Below, piece by piece: positions 8,906-16,995 of a stretch of DNA of 64,000 nt; positions within the stretch are counted from its first letter, which is position 1; every line of letters begins with the position of its first letter. The DNA comes from Pusillimonas sp. TS35 (GTDB lineage Bacteria; Pseudomonadota; Gammaproteobacteria; Burkholderiales; Burkholderiaceae_B): assembly GCF_009857885.1 (NCBI RefSeq), contig NZ_WWER01000003.1, positions 62,001 to 126,000 of the forward strand, in the 5' to 3' direction. The notes below the pieces were generated by a model. It searched no databases, was not told the origin of the DNA, and was given only the letters and a program-made list of their open reading frames with translations. A program made the position numbers and the translations under genes.

Positions 8906-9006
8906 GACGCGTATCGACGCACGCAGCGCCGGTCTACCGCCACAGCGCGTATCGACATAAGCCGCGTTGGGCGGCTGCGGCGCATGTCGAAATACGCAGC
9001 GCTGCT
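8906..9006. repeat. Three degenerate direct repeats between the dioxygenase and DoxX genes
   Basis: Related segments begin at 8906, 8944 and 8979. The shared core is close to GCGCGTATCGACATACGCAG, with several substitutions in each copy. The spacing is 38 and 35 bp, less regular than the blocks at 7888 and 9650. They fill the gap between two same-strand genes and may be part of the transcript. Function unknown. Confidence 0.4.
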
Positions 9007-9452
9007 CAGCGGCCGCGGCGCGCGTCCATGCTGAGAGCACCCGCGCCATGGGCAGCCAAGGTCAGCAGGCCACCAATCACAGCAATGTTCTTGTAGAACA
9101 GCAGTTGCTGCATCATCACCTGGTCGGCAGGCACAGACCAGAACGTATGGAAGGAGAACGTGGCCACAACGGTGAATACAGCCATGACCAACGCCGCGAT
9201 ACGCGTGTGGAAGCCGGCAATAAGCGCCAGGCTGCCGCCTACCTCAACAATGATGGCGACAATGGCGGCCAGCGTGGGCGCAGGCAGGCCAATAGAATTA
9301 ATGTAGCCCACGGTGCCGGCAAAGCCGGTGATCTTGCTCAGGCCCGCGGGCAGGAACAGCGCGATGATGGCGAGCCGGCCAAACAGACTCAGCAGGCTCG
9401 AGGAGGTCGACGCTTGTGCGGCGGCAGTTGTGTTTGCAGCGATGGTGGTCAT
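9006..9452 (-). CDS. DoxX family membrane protein
   Basis: A 148-residue inner-membrane protein with four hydrophobic segments, typical of the DoxX/YphA family. The core motif FLPAGLSKITGFAGTVGYINSIGLPAP matches the family signature in the first two helices. DoxX proteins are small quinone-linked membrane proteins; in several bacteria they are induced by thiol or quinone stress with a LysR regulator and an extradiol dioxygenase-like neighbour, as here. The start at 9452 has GGAA about 9 bases upstream. It and the dioxygenase gene lie on the same strand, 174 bp apart, and are probably both controlled by the divergent LysR protein. Confidence 0.88.
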   Translation of the reverse strand: MTTIAANTTAAAQASTSSSLLSLFGRLAIIALFLPAGLSKITGFAGTVGYINSIGLPAPTLAAIVAIIVEVGGSLALIAGFHTRIAALVMAVFTVVATFSFHTFWSVPADQVMMQQLLFYKNIAVIGGLLTLAAHGAGALSMDARRGR

Positions 9453-9902
9453 GATTAGGTTTCCTTGATGAAAGCATGAACGGTACAGACGTTTCGTGGT
9501 TCAGCCCCCGCTCCGACCAGCATAGAAGGGGATACCGGGGCAGCCATGGATGTCACTGTATTTGTTCCACATCAAGAAATAAACATATTTGTATTAAACT
9601 CACTGTTTACTTTTACAAAACAATATTCGATATTCTTCCCTGCATTCCAGGTTTCCGGAACCGGTGCATCACCAAATGCACGCGGGTGCCAGCTTTCCTG
9701 AGCGGGGGCATTACACCGGTTCAGGCCCCGCCTTGTTTTCCAAGCCGATGCATCACATGGTTCAGGCACATGTCTGGTTTCGTGAACCGATGCGTCACGG
9801 AGCTTAGGCGTGTGAGGGGTCGTTATCCGGCGAAATCTCCGCCGCGCAATTTGTGCGTGGCGGCCCACCCCATGATTGCAGCGAGGGCACGACGCGAACC
9901 GT
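9453..9902. promoter_or_regulatory. 450-bp divergent intergenic region between doxX-like and lysR-like genes
   Basis: The left half is AT-rich and should hold the divergent promoters; a short palindrome AATAT-TCG-ATATT at 9622-9634 could be a LysR-type half-site pair. The right half is occupied by the four 42-bp repeats described separately. No additional gene is supported. The LysR binding role is inference from position. Confidence 0.45.
9650..9817. repeat. Four degenerate 42-bp tandem repeats
   Basis: Units begin at 9650, 9692, 9734 and 9776 and are exactly 42 bp apart without gaps. The best conserved part is GAACCGATGCATCAC preceded by GGTTTC; pairs of units agree at roughly 24-26 of 42 positions. 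The period is 14 codons, so the minus strand can be read as four 14-residue repeats with a [DN]-A-[SP] centre and a following E-[TS] or K-T. That frame runs antisense to the LysR gene and is not taken as a protein. The block ends 85 bp before the LysR start. Confidence 0.75.
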
Positions 9903-10796
9903 ATGGACCGCTTCCAGGAAATGAAGGTGTTTGTCGCCATCGTCGATTGCGGCAGTTTTGTCGGTGCGGCCGATATGCTCGGCTTATCAAAGGCGGCAGT
10001 GTCGCGCACACTGAACGAACTCGAGAGCCGGTTGGGTGTGCGCTTGCTTAACCGCACCACCCGGCGCCTTTCACTCACCGGCGAAGGCGCCACCTTCCAC
10101 ATACGCAGCAAGGCCGTGTTGGCCGACGTGGACGAAGCCGAGGCCGAGATCACCGCCGGCACCGGCGAGGCGCGCGGCCCGCTTAAGATCAACGCGCCCG
10201 TTACCTTCGGCCTGCTGCATCTGGCACCGTTGTGGGGCGGCTTCATGGCCCAGCACCCAGCCGTGATGCTGGACATTACACTGGCCGATCGCCTGGTGGA
10301 TGTGGTGGAAGAAGGCTACGATCTGGTGATACGCGTCGGGCGGCTGCGCAGCTCATCGCTCATCAGCCGTCAGTTATCGAGCACACGCATGGTGTTGTGC
10401 GCCTCGCCGCGCTATCTTGATGAGCACGGCCGCCCCACTGAGCCCGCCGAACTGGCGAGCCACTCCATCCTGGCCTACAGCCTGTTTTCCATGGGCGACC
10501 AATGGGCCTTCACGGGGCCCGACGGGCCGGTAAGCGTCAATGTCAACCCGCGCATGCGCACCAATAGCGGCGACACCTGCCGCGATGCCGCCCTGCAACA
10601 CATGGGTATCATTCTGCAACCATCGTTTCTTGTGGGCGATGACCTGCGCAGCGGCGCGCTCGAAGAAATCATGCCCAACTACCGTTCGATAGAGCTGGGC
10701 GTATACGCGCTCTACCCGAGCAGACAGCATGTTTCGCCCAAGGTACGGCTACTGATTGATTACCTGCGGCAAGCGCTGGGGGGCCGGACATGGTGA
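9903..10796 (+). CDS. LysR family transcriptional regulator
   Basis: A 297-residue LysR-type regulator. Residues 1-60 form the winged helix-turn-helix (FVGAADMLGLSKAAVSRTLNELESRLGVRLLNRTTRRLSLT); the remainder is the two-lobed periplasmic-binding-like effector domain, ending RLLIDYLRQAL. The start MDRFQEMKVF is conventional; a frame beginning 27 bases earlier adds an unlikely leader. It faces the DoxX and dioxygenase genes and probably activates them in response to a quinone-like or aromatic effector, judged only by gene order. Confidence 0.9.
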   Translation: MDRFQEMKVFVAIVDCGSFVGAADMLGLSKAAVSRTLNELESRLGVRLLNRTTRRLSLTGEGATFHIRSKAVLADVDEAEAEITAGTGEARGPLKINAPVTFGLLHLAPLWGGFMAQHPAVMLDITLADRLVDVVEEGYDLVIRVGRLRSSSLISRQLSSTRMVLCASPRYLDEHGRPTEPAELASHSILAYSLFSMGDQWAFTGPDGPVSVNVNPRMRTNSGDTCRDAALQHMGIILQPSFLVGDDLRSGALEEIMPNYRSIELGVYALYPSRQHVSPKVRLLIDYLRQALGGRTW

Positions 10797-10871
10797 CATC
10801 GATTGGGGCACGGAAACAGACGTTTTGTTTCGTTACCTTGCGCAAGAACGCCGCCCCCCGCCCACCAGCGC

Positions 10872-11570
10872 CTATATCGCCATTTCGGTCGGCGGCGCGT
10901 ACAAGCCCGCACGGGCGGTGCGCGCACCCATCCGCACCAAACTAGAAGCCATTCCCACAGCGCTTGCCACGCCATCAATAATCGGCACGCCGAATTCGCT
11001 GCCGAGCTGCCGATGCAGGGCAGCCATCCCGGCGCAGCCCAGAACGATGGCCGTGGCGCCGTCATCATCAATGGCACGCCGTATCGTGGCGCGCAGCTTG
11101 CCCACGGCTTGATCCGACGGATGCTCCAGATCCAGCACGGGCACGTTCGCCGCCAGCACCGACGCGCAACGGTGCAAAAGGCCGTAGCGCTGCAAATTGG
11201 CACGCAGTATGGGCGTGGAGCACGGCAGGGTTGTCACCACTGAAAACTGCTCTGCCACACACGCGGCTGCATAATATGCCGCTTCACCTATACCCACCAC
11301 CGGTTTACTCGTGATGCTGCGCGCAGCATCCAGCCCGGTATCATCAAAGCACGCAATGATAAAGGCATCGGCGCAGTGATCGCCGGCGATTATATCCAGC
11401 AGCCCCGGAACTGCACGCGCGCCATCGACCACGCCCTGAATCGCGGACGGCCCCATATGATTCGTGACGCCGCGCACCTTGATATCTTCGGCACCCGCGC
11501 ACTGTGCCGCGACGGTGATCGCATCGGTCATCGTCGACGACGCATTGGGATTGACGATCAGCACGTTCAT
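10872..11570 (-). CDS. Asp/Glu/hydantoin racemase family protein
   Basis: A 232-residue cofactor-independent racemase of the aspartate/glutamate/hydantoin superfamily. It opens MNVLIVNPNAS, as hydantoin racemases do, and keeps both catalytic cysteines: Cys74 in IIACFDDTG and Cys179 in VLGCAGM. The enzymes invert a stereocentre by two-base proton transfer. Its start overlaps the flavin reductase stop by 4 bp (ATGA), showing coupled translation. Being beside an amidohydrolase-bearing ABC operon, it may racemise a hydantoin-like or cyclic ureide intermediate, or act as a maleate isomerase-type enzyme. The substrate is not determined by the sequence. Confidence 0.87.
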   Translation of the reverse strand: MNVLIVNPNASSTMTDAITVAAQCAGAEDIKVRGVTNHMGPSAIQGVVDGARAVPGLLDIIAGDHCADAFIIACFDDTGLDAARSITSKPVVGIGEAAYYAAACVAEQFSVVTTLPCSTPILRANLQRYGLLHRCASVLAANVPVLDLEHPSDQAVGKLRATIRRAIDDDGATAIVLGCAGMAALHRQLGSEFGVPIIDGVASAVGMASSLVRMGARTARAGLYAPPTEMAI

Positions 11571-12283
11571 GTCGGCACGGCCTCTTGCGTGGCAGGCATG
11601 CGAAGGCGCTCGGATTGCTTGCTTTCCCACTGTGCCACCGACATGGTGGGCAAATCGAAGAGGTCGCGTGTGCTTGCGTAGGCGTGGCCGCCCATGCGGC
11701 CTACAGCATCCAGCCCCGCCTGGTCCACATAGAAACGCTGCGCGTCGAGAATGTCTTCACGGATGTGCATACGCACCACCTGCCCCATAATGATTTCACG
11801 CGAACGACCGACGTTAAGCGTGACATAGCGACGGCATTCGAGCGCGATCGGCGACTCGAGAATATACGGGCAATCGACGGCCACGCCCGGCATGGGCGTC
11901 AGCCCAGCGGCAGCGAGCTCGTCTACATTGGGCGGAAACGGCACCGCACAGGTATTCATGGCATCCATCAGCGCCATGTCCACGATATTGACCGTGAACA
12001 CTTCTGTCATCCGTATATTGCGGGCGGTATCTTTGAACGACACGTCTTCATGGTTTTCGACGCCGAGCGCGACAATGGCGGGATCGGCGGACAGGCAATT
12101 GAAAAAACTGTATGGTGCTGCATTCGCCACCCCGTCTGTGCTGCGCGTGGTCACCAGCGCAATAGGCCGCGGCACGACAGCGCCGATCAGAAGCTTGTAT
12201 CGCTCCCGGGCAGAAATCTGGCTGAAATCCACACTGACATGGTGACGGCCTGCGCATGCGGCCAGAGTTTGCGACACAGACAT
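11567..12283 (-). CDS. Flavin reductase-like (FMN-binding split barrel) protein
   Basis: A 238-residue protein of the DIM6/NTAB flavoprotein family. The core begins YKLLIGAVVPRPIALVTTRSTDGVANAAPYSFFNCLSADPAIVALG, the FMN-binding split-barrel signature. Members act as flavin reductases or as oxygen-independent flavoproteins beside catabolic genes. AGGAG lies 7 bases upstream of the chosen ATG at 12283; a start at 12304 would add seven residues without a better site. It is first in a two-gene unit with the racemase and just downstream of the GntR gene on the same strand, so all three could be one transcript. Confidence 0.85.
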   Translation of the reverse strand: MSVSQTLAACAGRHHVSVDFSQISARERYKLLIGAVVPRPIALVTTRSTDGVANAAPYSFFNCLSADPAIVALGVENHEDVSFKDTARNIRMTEVFTVNIVDMALMDAMNTCAVPFPPNVDELAAAGLTPMPGVAVDCPYILESPIALECRRYVTLNVGRSREIIMGQVVRMHIREDILDAQRFYVDQAGLDAVGRMGGHAYASTRDLFDLPTMSVAQWESKQSERLRMPATQEAVPT

Positions 12284-12320
12284 ACAGCGTCTCCTGATTT
12301 GCAATATTGAAAAATACGAC

Positions 12321-13016
12321 CTACGTTGAATGGACGTAGCCGCTCAAGATGGCCCGAATATCGGGCTCCAAGCCCTGTTCGGTGATGTTGGCGCGCGCTT
12401 CAACGGCGCTTAAATGGTGCTCCATGACGTGCATGGCTTTGTCGGGGTCACGGCGCTGCAGCGCATCGATAATTTGCATGTGCTCATCAATGCCGCACTC
12501 GCCCGAGTGCGGACGGCTGTAGAGCGCCAGTATGAGTGAGCAACGCGAGACAATCTCACTGACATAGCGGGCCAGCGGGCGCGAGCCCGTAAGCTCGGCC
12601 AGCAGCGTATGAAACTCCCCCGCTAGCCGCATGGATAACGGCCCCTTGCTGCCCAGCGCCGCTTCTTCTTTGCGCACATGCTCGCGCAGCGCATCCAGTA
12701 TTGCCGGGCTGACTTGCCGCGCCAGACGCGAGACTACTTCGCGCTCAAGACAGCGGCGCAGCGAAAAAATATCCAGCGCTTCTTCGAGTGAAGGCTCGGC
12801 AACGGTAGCCCCTTTGTTGGGGCGAATATCCACCAGCCCTTCGGCGCTCAGCCGCACCAGCGCATTGCGTACGCTGGTACGGCTGACGCCGAACTGCTCG
12901 CCGATGATGTCTTCGGGCAATTTGACGCCCGGACGCAATGCCTGCTCGATGATGGCGCGGCGCAGCGAGTAGTAGATCGCTTCGCTGCGGTTTGCTTGTT
13001 GATTGGACATGCTCAT
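12321..13016 (-). CDS. GntR family regulator, FCD subfamily
   Basis: A 231-residue regulator with an N-terminal winged helix (RRAIIEQALRPGVKLPEDIIGEQFGVSRTSVRNALVRLSAEGLVDIRPNKGATVAEPS) and a C-terminal FCD effector domain (DEHMQIIDALQRRDPDKAMHVMEHHL). The reading frame stays open upstream through a CAA microsatellite, which would add a valine run; that extension is not real. No Shine-Dalgarno sequence precedes the ATG at 13016. It faces the ABC-amidohydrolase operon and precedes the flavin reductase and racemase genes, and probably controls both sides through the TTGTRTACGA sites described separately. Confidence 0.9.
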   Translation of the reverse strand: MSMSNQQANRSEAIYYSLRRAIIEQALRPGVKLPEDIIGEQFGVSRTSVRNALVRLSAEGLVDIRPNKGATVAEPSLEEALDIFSLRRCLEREVVSRLARQVSPAILDALREHVRKEEAALGSKGPLSMRLAGEFHTLLAELTGSRPLARYVSEIVSRCSLILALYSRPHSGECGIDEHMQIIDALQRRDPDKAMHVMEHHLSAVEARANITEQGLEPDIRAILSGYVHST

Positions 13017-13038
13017 ATTGTATTCAATTTGTTTAATT

Positions 13039-13055
13039 AATTGTATACGACAATT
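13039..13055. promoter_or_regulatory. Palindromic operator AATTGT-N5-ACAATT
   Basis: A perfect 6-bp inverted repeat (13039-13044 and 13050-13055) 23 bp upstream of the GntR start. Its core TTGTATACGA recurs at 13368-13377 before the ABC operon with one change. GTATAC-type cores are typical of FCD GntR operators, so this is the likely autoregulatory site. Confidence 0.65.
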
Positions 13056-13122
13056 TCCGAAAAAGGACGGATCACTTCGAAAATCCCGTAAAAAAGCGAA
13101 CAACACAAACACTATAAAGGAC

Positions 13123-13175
<53 letters not shown>

Positions 13176-13365
13176 TGCAGGTGCAGGAGCAGGTGCAACC
13201 AGGACCATGGCGGCGGCACTCATGGCTGCAACTACGGCCGGGGATTGATCGCGGCGAGGCGCGGGTACGGCTCACATACCCCAGAGAAACGCAAAACAAT
13301 CGCAGCGCCCCCCCTACTCCGTTACGAGCCTGGGCACTAGGGAAAATACCCAAATGATTTCCATA

Positions 13366-13380
13366 GATTGTGTACGATTT
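13366..13380 (+). promoter_or_regulatory. Second putative GntR site before the ABC operon
   Basis: TTGTGTACGA at 13368-13377 matches 9 of 10 bases of the core of the palindrome at 13039. It lies about 45 bp upstream of the receptor gene start, a suitable position for repression. Assignment to the adjacent GntR protein is inference. Confidence 0.5.
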
Positions 13381-13421
13381 AGCATTTATTATGCATACAT
13401 TCAAAAACCGGAGACATGCTG

Positions 13422-14978
13422 ATGCGATCCAAACACTTCATTGCCGCCCTGACGGCGAGTCTGCTCTGTCTATCCGCGGCCCATGCCGAAACGCTTCGCT
13501 GGGGGCCGGCACGGGACATCGGTTCGATGGATCCTTATGCCTACGGCGATAGCTTCGCCATCAACGTACTAAGCAATGTATACGAGGGCTTGGTTCGTTA
13601 TAACCGCGACTTGAAGATCGAGCCCGCTTTGGCTGCATCCTGGGAAGTCGTTTCGCCCGACACCTGGCGATTTAAACTGCGCAAGGGGGTCAAGTTTCAC
13701 AACGGTAACCCCTTCACCGCCGACGATGTCATCGCCTCGCTCGATCGTGTCAGCGACCCGGCTTCACCGCTCAAGGGCAACCTGCCCGCCTACAAGAGCG
13801 TCCAAAAAATCGACGACCACACAGTCGACATCACGCTCACCGGCACCTACCCGCTGCTGCTCAACGATCTGACCAATATCCTCATTTTCGACAAGGAATG
13901 GCTGACTGAGCACAACGCGCTCAAGCCCACCGACATCGGCGCCAAGGTCGACGGTTACCCCACTTACAACGCTAACGGCACAGGCCCGTTCAAACTTGAA
14001 TCGCGGCAGCCCGACGCCAAAACCGTCTTCGTAAAAAACACAAACTGGTGGGATACGCCGCAGCACAATCTGGATCGCATCGAGTTCACCCCCATTTCCT
14101 CGCCCGCCACGCGCGTGGCGGCGCTGTTGTCGGGCGAAATCGACTTCGTCGAAGACACGCCCATACAGGATCTGCCGCGCCTGAAAGCTGCGTCCAATGT
14201 TCGCGTGCTGGAGCGCACTGATCTGCGCACCATCATGTTCGGCATGAACCGCAAGCCCACCCTCGAAGATGGGCGCCCCAATCCATTCAACAAGCTCGAG
14301 GTGCGTCAGGCATTGCAGCATGCCATCGACCTGAACCTGCTTAAGAAACGCGTCATGCGCGACAAATCACGCGTCGCCGGCACGCTGGTGGCGCCCGAGA
14401 TCCCGGGCTATGACCGCGCGCTCGATACACCCGCCGCCTATGACCCCGAGTTGGCAAAGAAGCTGCTGGCCAAGGCAGGCTATCCCGATGGCTTCGACTT
14501 TACGCTCAACTGCTTCTCGACATCGTATGTGAACGAAGAACAAATCTGTCAGGCCGTCGCGTCGATGTTCTCGCGCATCGGCGTCAAACCCAAGCTTGAT
14601 GTCGCACCGCGCGCCATCCAGCTTCCCAAGCGGATCAGTGGCAAGACGGATATGTACACGCTGGGCTGGGCCAATGAACCCATGCTGGATTCCTACAGCA
14701 TCCTTGTGCAGGTACTGCACACCAAAAACGATACCGCGGGCGTATTCAACTGGGGCGGTTGGTCTTACCCCAAGCTGGACGCCATCATTAACCAGGCCGG
14801 CAAAGAAATGGATGCCGCCAAACGCGTCGCACTAGAGACGGAAGCACTCAAGCTGGCCAAAGATGAAGTGCTGATGATCCCTCTGCACCAGCAGCCCATC
14901 GCGTGGGCCGTGTCGACCAAATTCAAAGACTTTCCGCAAACCGCCGACAACAAACCCCGCCTCTGGTACGTCAAGTAA
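13422..14978 (+). CDS. ABC transporter substrate-binding protein, peptide/nickel family (SBP_bac_5)
   Basis: A 518-residue periplasmic receptor of the DppA/OppA family. A Sec signal peptide (MRSKHFIAALTASLLCLSAAHA) precedes the mature start ETLRWGPARDIGSMDPY. The cluster 5 signature is present: GLVRYNRDLKIEPALAASWEVVSPDTWRFKLRKGVKFHNG. The start at 13422 has CGGAG 8 bases upstream; the ATG at 13416 is only 2 bases from that site. It heads a seven-gene operon in which two amidohydrolases replace the usual single transporter cluster, so the cargo is more likely a nitrogen-containing ring or ureide than a peptide. The cargo is inferred. Confidence 0.93.
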   Translation: MRSKHFIAALTASLLCLSAAHAETLRWGPARDIGSMDPYAYGDSFAINVLSNVYEGLVRYNRDLKIEPALAASWEVVSPDTWRFKLRKGVKFHNGNPFTADDVIASLDRVSDPASPLKGNLPAYKSVQKIDDHTVDITLTGTYPLLLNDLTNILIFDKEWLTEHNALKPTDIGAKVDGYPTYNANGTGPFKLESRQPDAKTVFVKNTNWWDTPQHNLDRIEFTPISSPATRVAALLSGEIDFVEDTPIQDLPRLKAASNVRVLERTDLRTIMFGMNRKPTLEDGRPNPFNKLEVRQALQHAIDLNLLKKRVMRDKSRVAGTLVAPEIPGYDRALDTPAAYDPELAKKLLAKAGYPDGFDFTLNCFSTSYVNEEQICQAVASMFSRIGVKPKLDVAPRAIQLPKRISGKTDMYTLGWANEPMLDSYSILVQVLHTKNDTAGVFNWGGWSYPKLDAIINQAGKEMDAAKRVALETEALKLAKDEVLMIPLHQQPIAWAVSTKFKDFPQTADNKPRLWYVK

Positions 14979-15046
14979 GCGCCGGAGTCTACCCTCGGCA
15001 TACCGGCCGGCGGGCAGGTATGCCGCACACGCAGCAGGAGTGACGC

Positions 15047-16018
15047 ATGTTGGTGTTTCTGATAAAGCGGCTGTTCAATGCCGCGCTGGTCATGCTGGTG
15101 GTCGCCGGCCTTGCTTTCATGATTTTCCGCTATATCGGCGACCCTGTTGAGCTGATGCTCAATGAGCAGGCCACACAGGCGGACCGCGAGCATCTGCGCG
15201 AGCGCCTGGGGCTGAACGATAGTGCACCCGCGCAGTTTGCCCGCTTCGTGACGCGCGGAGCACAAGGTGATTTCGGTATTTCCTACCGCAACCAACAGGA
15301 AGTGTCGGGGCTGATCGCGGAGCGCTTCCCCGCCACCTTGGAACTTGTGCTGGTGGCAACGCTTCTGTCGCTGGTCATCGGCATACCGCTAGGCGTTCTG
15401 ACAGCCATCCACAAAGGAAAATGGCATGCGGAGTGCCTACAGTTCGCCTCGATCATGGGCGTATCACTGCCCTCCTTTGTCGTGGGCATACTTCTGATTC
15501 TGGTTTTCTCGGTGGCGTTGGGATGGGCACCCGCTTTTGGCCGGGGCGAGGTGGTGGATCTGGGTTGGTGGCGCACTGGCCTGCTCACAGCTTCTGGGCG
15601 CGCCGCACTGATTTTGCCTGCTATTTCGCTGGCACTGTTCCAGATCACGCTGGTAATGCGGCTGGTGCGCGCGGAAATGCTGGAAACCCTGCGCACCGAC
15701 TTCATCAAGTTTTCCCGGGCGCGCGGCATTCCACTCAAGACGGTTTACTTCAAGCATGCCTTGCGCAACTGCCTGATGCCCGTCATCACCATCACAGGTA
15801 TGCAGGTCGGCAACCTGATCGCGTTCGCCATCATTACCGAGACTGTATTTCAGTGGCCGGGCATGGGGCTGCTGTTCATCCAGGCCGTGACATTCGTCGA
15901 CTTGCCCGTCATGGCCGCCTATCTGTGCATTGTTTCGTTCATATTCGTCACCATCAATACCCTCGTAGATATCACTTATGCGCTCATCGACCCCAGGCTG
16001 CGACACAATGGCTATTGA
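15047..16018 (+). CDS. ABC transporter permease, DppB type
   Basis: A 323-residue inner-membrane permease with six predicted helices. It has the typical N-terminus FLIKRLFNAALVMLVVAGLAFMIFR, the sequence ADREHLRERLGLNDSAPAQFARFV of peptide permeases, and the EAA-like loop EMLETLRTDFIKFSRARGIP that contacts the ATPases. It overlaps the next permease gene by 11 bp. With the second permease it forms the membrane channel of the transporter. Confidence 0.94.
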   Translation: MLVFLIKRLFNAALVMLVVAGLAFMIFRYIGDPVELMLNEQATQADREHLRERLGLNDSAPAQFARFVTRGAQGDFGISYRNQQEVSGLIAERFPATLELVLVATLLSLVIGIPLGVLTAIHKGKWHAECLQFASIMGVSLPSFVVGILLILVFSVALGWAPAFGRGEVVDLGWWRTGLLTASGRAALILPAISLALFQITLVMRLVRAEMLETLRTDFIKFSRARGIPLKTVYFKHALRNCLMPVITITGMQVGNLIAFAIITETVFQWPGMGLLFIQAVTFVDLPVMAAYLCIVSFIFVTINTLVDITYALIDPRLRHNGY

Positions 16019-16979
16019 TACCAAATCCGCAGCGCCAGCAATGGCGCAGCGCGCACCCGCACCTCGCACATCATTCTGGCGCCGTATGCGGCAAAGCGAT
16101 CTGTGGTGGTCGTTCACCCACAAGCCGCTCGCAGTTGGCGCAGCCGTCGTCCTCGCGCTGCTTATCGCCGCCGCGTTCCTGGCCTCCTGGGTTACCGTTC
16201 AGAACCCCTACGATATCGCGTCGCTCGATCTGATGAATGCGGAGATCCCGCCGATCTGGAACAGCGAAGGGCAATGGCCTTTCCTGCTGGGCTCCGACGT
16301 GCAAGGGCGCGACGTGCTGTCCGCGATCCTGTATGGCTCGCGCGTCTCGATCATCATCGGCATCGCCTCGGTGGCGCTGTCGCTCGCCATAGGCGTCACA
16401 ATCGGCCTGCTGGCGGGCTACTTCGGCGGATGGGTGGACAGCCTGCTGATGCGGGCCGGCGATATCCTGCTGTCGATTCCCAATATCCTGATCGCTATTC
16501 TCGTGAGCGCCGTGTTTCGCGAGTTGCTGCCCGAAAGCATGCGAGACAGCTTCGCCGCTTTGATATTGGTCTTGGCGATATCACTGACATCGTGGGTGCA
16601 GTATGCGCGCACGGTGCGGGCGCTGGCCATGCTCGAACGCAACAAAGACTATGTGCATGCCGCCATCCTGACACGCGTGCATCCCTTCAAGATCATGTTC
16701 AAGCATATTCTGCCCAACACGCTAACGTCTATCATGGTGGCGGCGACGCTCAATTTTGGCCTGGCCATCCTGATCGAAGCCACACTCAGCTTTCTTGGCG
16801 TCGGCATGCCGCCCACCGAACCTTCGCTGGGCACACTGATCCGGCTGGGCAACGAGTACCTGTTCTCGGGCCTGTGGTGGACCGTAGTCTTTCCCGCCGC
16901 CCAGCTCTGCCTGCTTGTCCTGGCCGTCAATGTGCTGGGTGACTGGCTGCGCGACGCCTTGAACCCAAAATTGCGATAG
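16008..16979 (+). CDS. ABC transporter permease, DppC type
   Basis: A 323-residue partner permease. The features are an N-terminal membrane helix, the DppC motif FLLGSDVQGRDVLSAILYGSRVSIIIG, and the EAA loop ERNKDYVHAAILTRVHPFKIMFKHILPN. The C-terminus LAVNVLGDWLRDALNPKLR is the standard family ending. The start at 16008 overlaps the end of the first permease; the frame extends ten codons further upstream without a better site. It is followed within 20 bp by the first amidohydrolase gene, so co-transcription is near certain. Confidence 0.94.
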   Translation: MAIDTKSAAPAMAQRAPAPRTSFWRRMRQSDLWWSFTHKPLAVGAAVVLALLIAAAFLASWVTVQNPYDIASLDLMNAEIPPIWNSEGQWPFLLGSDVQGRDVLSAILYGSRVSIIIGIASVALSLAIGVTIGLLAGYFGGWVDSLLMRAGDILLSIPNILIAILVSAVFRELLPESMRDSFAALILVLAISLTSWVQYARTVRALAMLERNKDYVHAAILTRVHPFKIMFKHILPNTLTSIMVAATLNFGLAILIEATLSFLGVGMPPTEPSLGTLIRLGNEYLFSGLWWTVVFPAAQLCLLVLAVNVLGDWLRDALNPKLR

Positions 16980-16995
16980 GAAACCATTGCTCACC

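Noticed and set aside
9572-10276. Minus-strand frame with 14-residue peptide repeats
   Set aside because: Antisense to the LysR gene and without a start signal; the repeats are kept as a DNA feature instead.
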